A stretch of 6,000 bases of DNA, taken from assembly GCA_023392395.1 (NCBI GenBank), contig JAEVZE010000168.1:1-6000 (forward strand), in the 5' to 3' direction. Source of the DNA: Bacillota bacterium. GTDB lineage: Bacteria > Bacillota > Clostridia > Christensenellales > Aristaeellaceae. The translations under genes were made by a program, and so were the position numbers. The notes beneath the pieces are model-generated. The model was not told the DNA's origin. It saw only the letters and a program-made list of their open reading frames with translations, and did not search any database. Below, piece by piece: positions 5,789 through 6,000 of this stretch. Each line of letters opens with the position of its first letter. Position 1 is the first letter of the stretch.

Positions 5789-6000
5789 TCAGGCGCGCGT
5801 TTCTTCTTTGTCAAGGGTGGCGAGGATCTTTAGGGCGCGATCCGGGTAATTGGTAATCAACCAGTCCGCCCCGGCTCCGAACGTCCTGCGGATATCCTCA
5901 TCCTCGTTGACCGTCCAAGGGTTGACCTCCAGCCCCAGAGCGTGCGCCTGCGCGCACTCGCCGGGCGTCTGCAGTTCCGAAAAATGCGGGTGCAGCGCGT
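5789..6000 (-). CDS. Glycerophosphodiester phosphodiesterase, C-terminal fragment
   Basis: The minus strand is open from the right edge to a TGA at 5789-5791, giving the last 69 residues; the start lies outside the window. The fragment shows the end of the GDPD TIM barrel: AQAHALGLEVNPWTVNEDEDI, matching the conserved A-x-x-x-G-x-x-V-x-x-W-T-V-N-x-x-x-D strand and helix, followed by GADWLITNYPD, matching the usual GVDGIITDYPD. Such enzymes hydrolyse glycerophosphodiesters to glycerol-3-phosphate and an alcohol (UgpQ/GlpQ type). The metal-binding His and Glu residues lie nearer the N-terminus and cannot be checked, nor can a signal peptide, so cytosolic versus exported cannot be decided. The D to N change in ITNYPD is within the usual variability. 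Transcription runs into the strong terminator at 5669-5708, and the gene converges on the partial tRNA unit. Confidence 0.88.
   Translation of the reverse strand, partial: ALHPHFSELQTPGECAQAHALGLEVNPWTVNEDEDIRRTFGAGADWLITNYPDRALKILATLDKEETRA

Noticed and set aside
5379..5856. Overlapping plus-strand ORFs (72 and 143 codons) across the tRNA-Ser half
   Set aside because: The MAEWLK and GRVVEDAG segments are translations of the tRNA-Ser 5' half, and the frames run through two terminators and into the antisense of GDPD.

Overview
The window reads as bacterial chromosome from a fairly GC-rich, low-to-mid-GC-phylum anaerobe, most likely a Bacillota/Clostridia member. This is inferred from strong AGGAGG-type ribosome binding sites before nearly every gene, a YIEGIA-family membrane protein (a family I know from Bacillota), a recombinase-associated SHOCT-like small ORF, and a clostridial-looking molybdenum hydroxylase. 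No species can be named from the sequence alone.

Layout. Positions 1-193 (minus strand) hold the N-terminus of a YIEGIA-like membrane protein. Positions 277-3900 (minus strand) hold a compact three-gene operon, transcribed right to left, for a xanthine dehydrogenase-family molybdenum hydroxylase: large molybdopterin-binding subunit, then FAD subunit, then [2Fe-2S] subunit. The genes overlap by 4 and 14 nt, and order and sizes match the E. coli xdhA-xdhB-xdhC arrangement. Electrons would pass from substrate at the Mo centre, through two [2Fe-2S] clusters, to FAD. The substrate (hypoxanthine/xanthine, nicotinate or another heterocycle or aldehyde) cannot be fixed from the sequence.

From about 3901 to 5670 the window changes character. 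It becomes visibly less GC-rich, genes are on the plus strand, small and widely spaced. It holds a divergent promoter region, a stand-alone TfoX/Sxy N-terminal-domain protein (4206-4595), a 46-residue SHOCT-like ORF resembling those next to site-specific recombinases (4677-4817), and an SRPBCC (START/Bet v1 fold) protein with its own sigma-A-type promoter (4975-5406). It ends in an odd transcription unit at 5488-5633: a promoter, the 5' half of a tRNA-Ser(UGA) with no 3' half, and an intrinsic terminator. Taken together this may be the scar of an integrative element, or the half-tRNA unit may be an undescribed small RNA; both are inference.

Positions 5789-6000 (minus strand) hold the C-terminus of a glycerophosphodiester phosphodiesterase, followed downstream by a strong minus-strand terminator (5669-5708). 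Several genes have upstream in-frame ATGs, but Shine-Dalgarno placement argues for internal starts, including GTG starts at 3900 and 4206; the coordinates given use those. I see no CRISPR array, complete insertion sequence, complete tRNA or rRNA.
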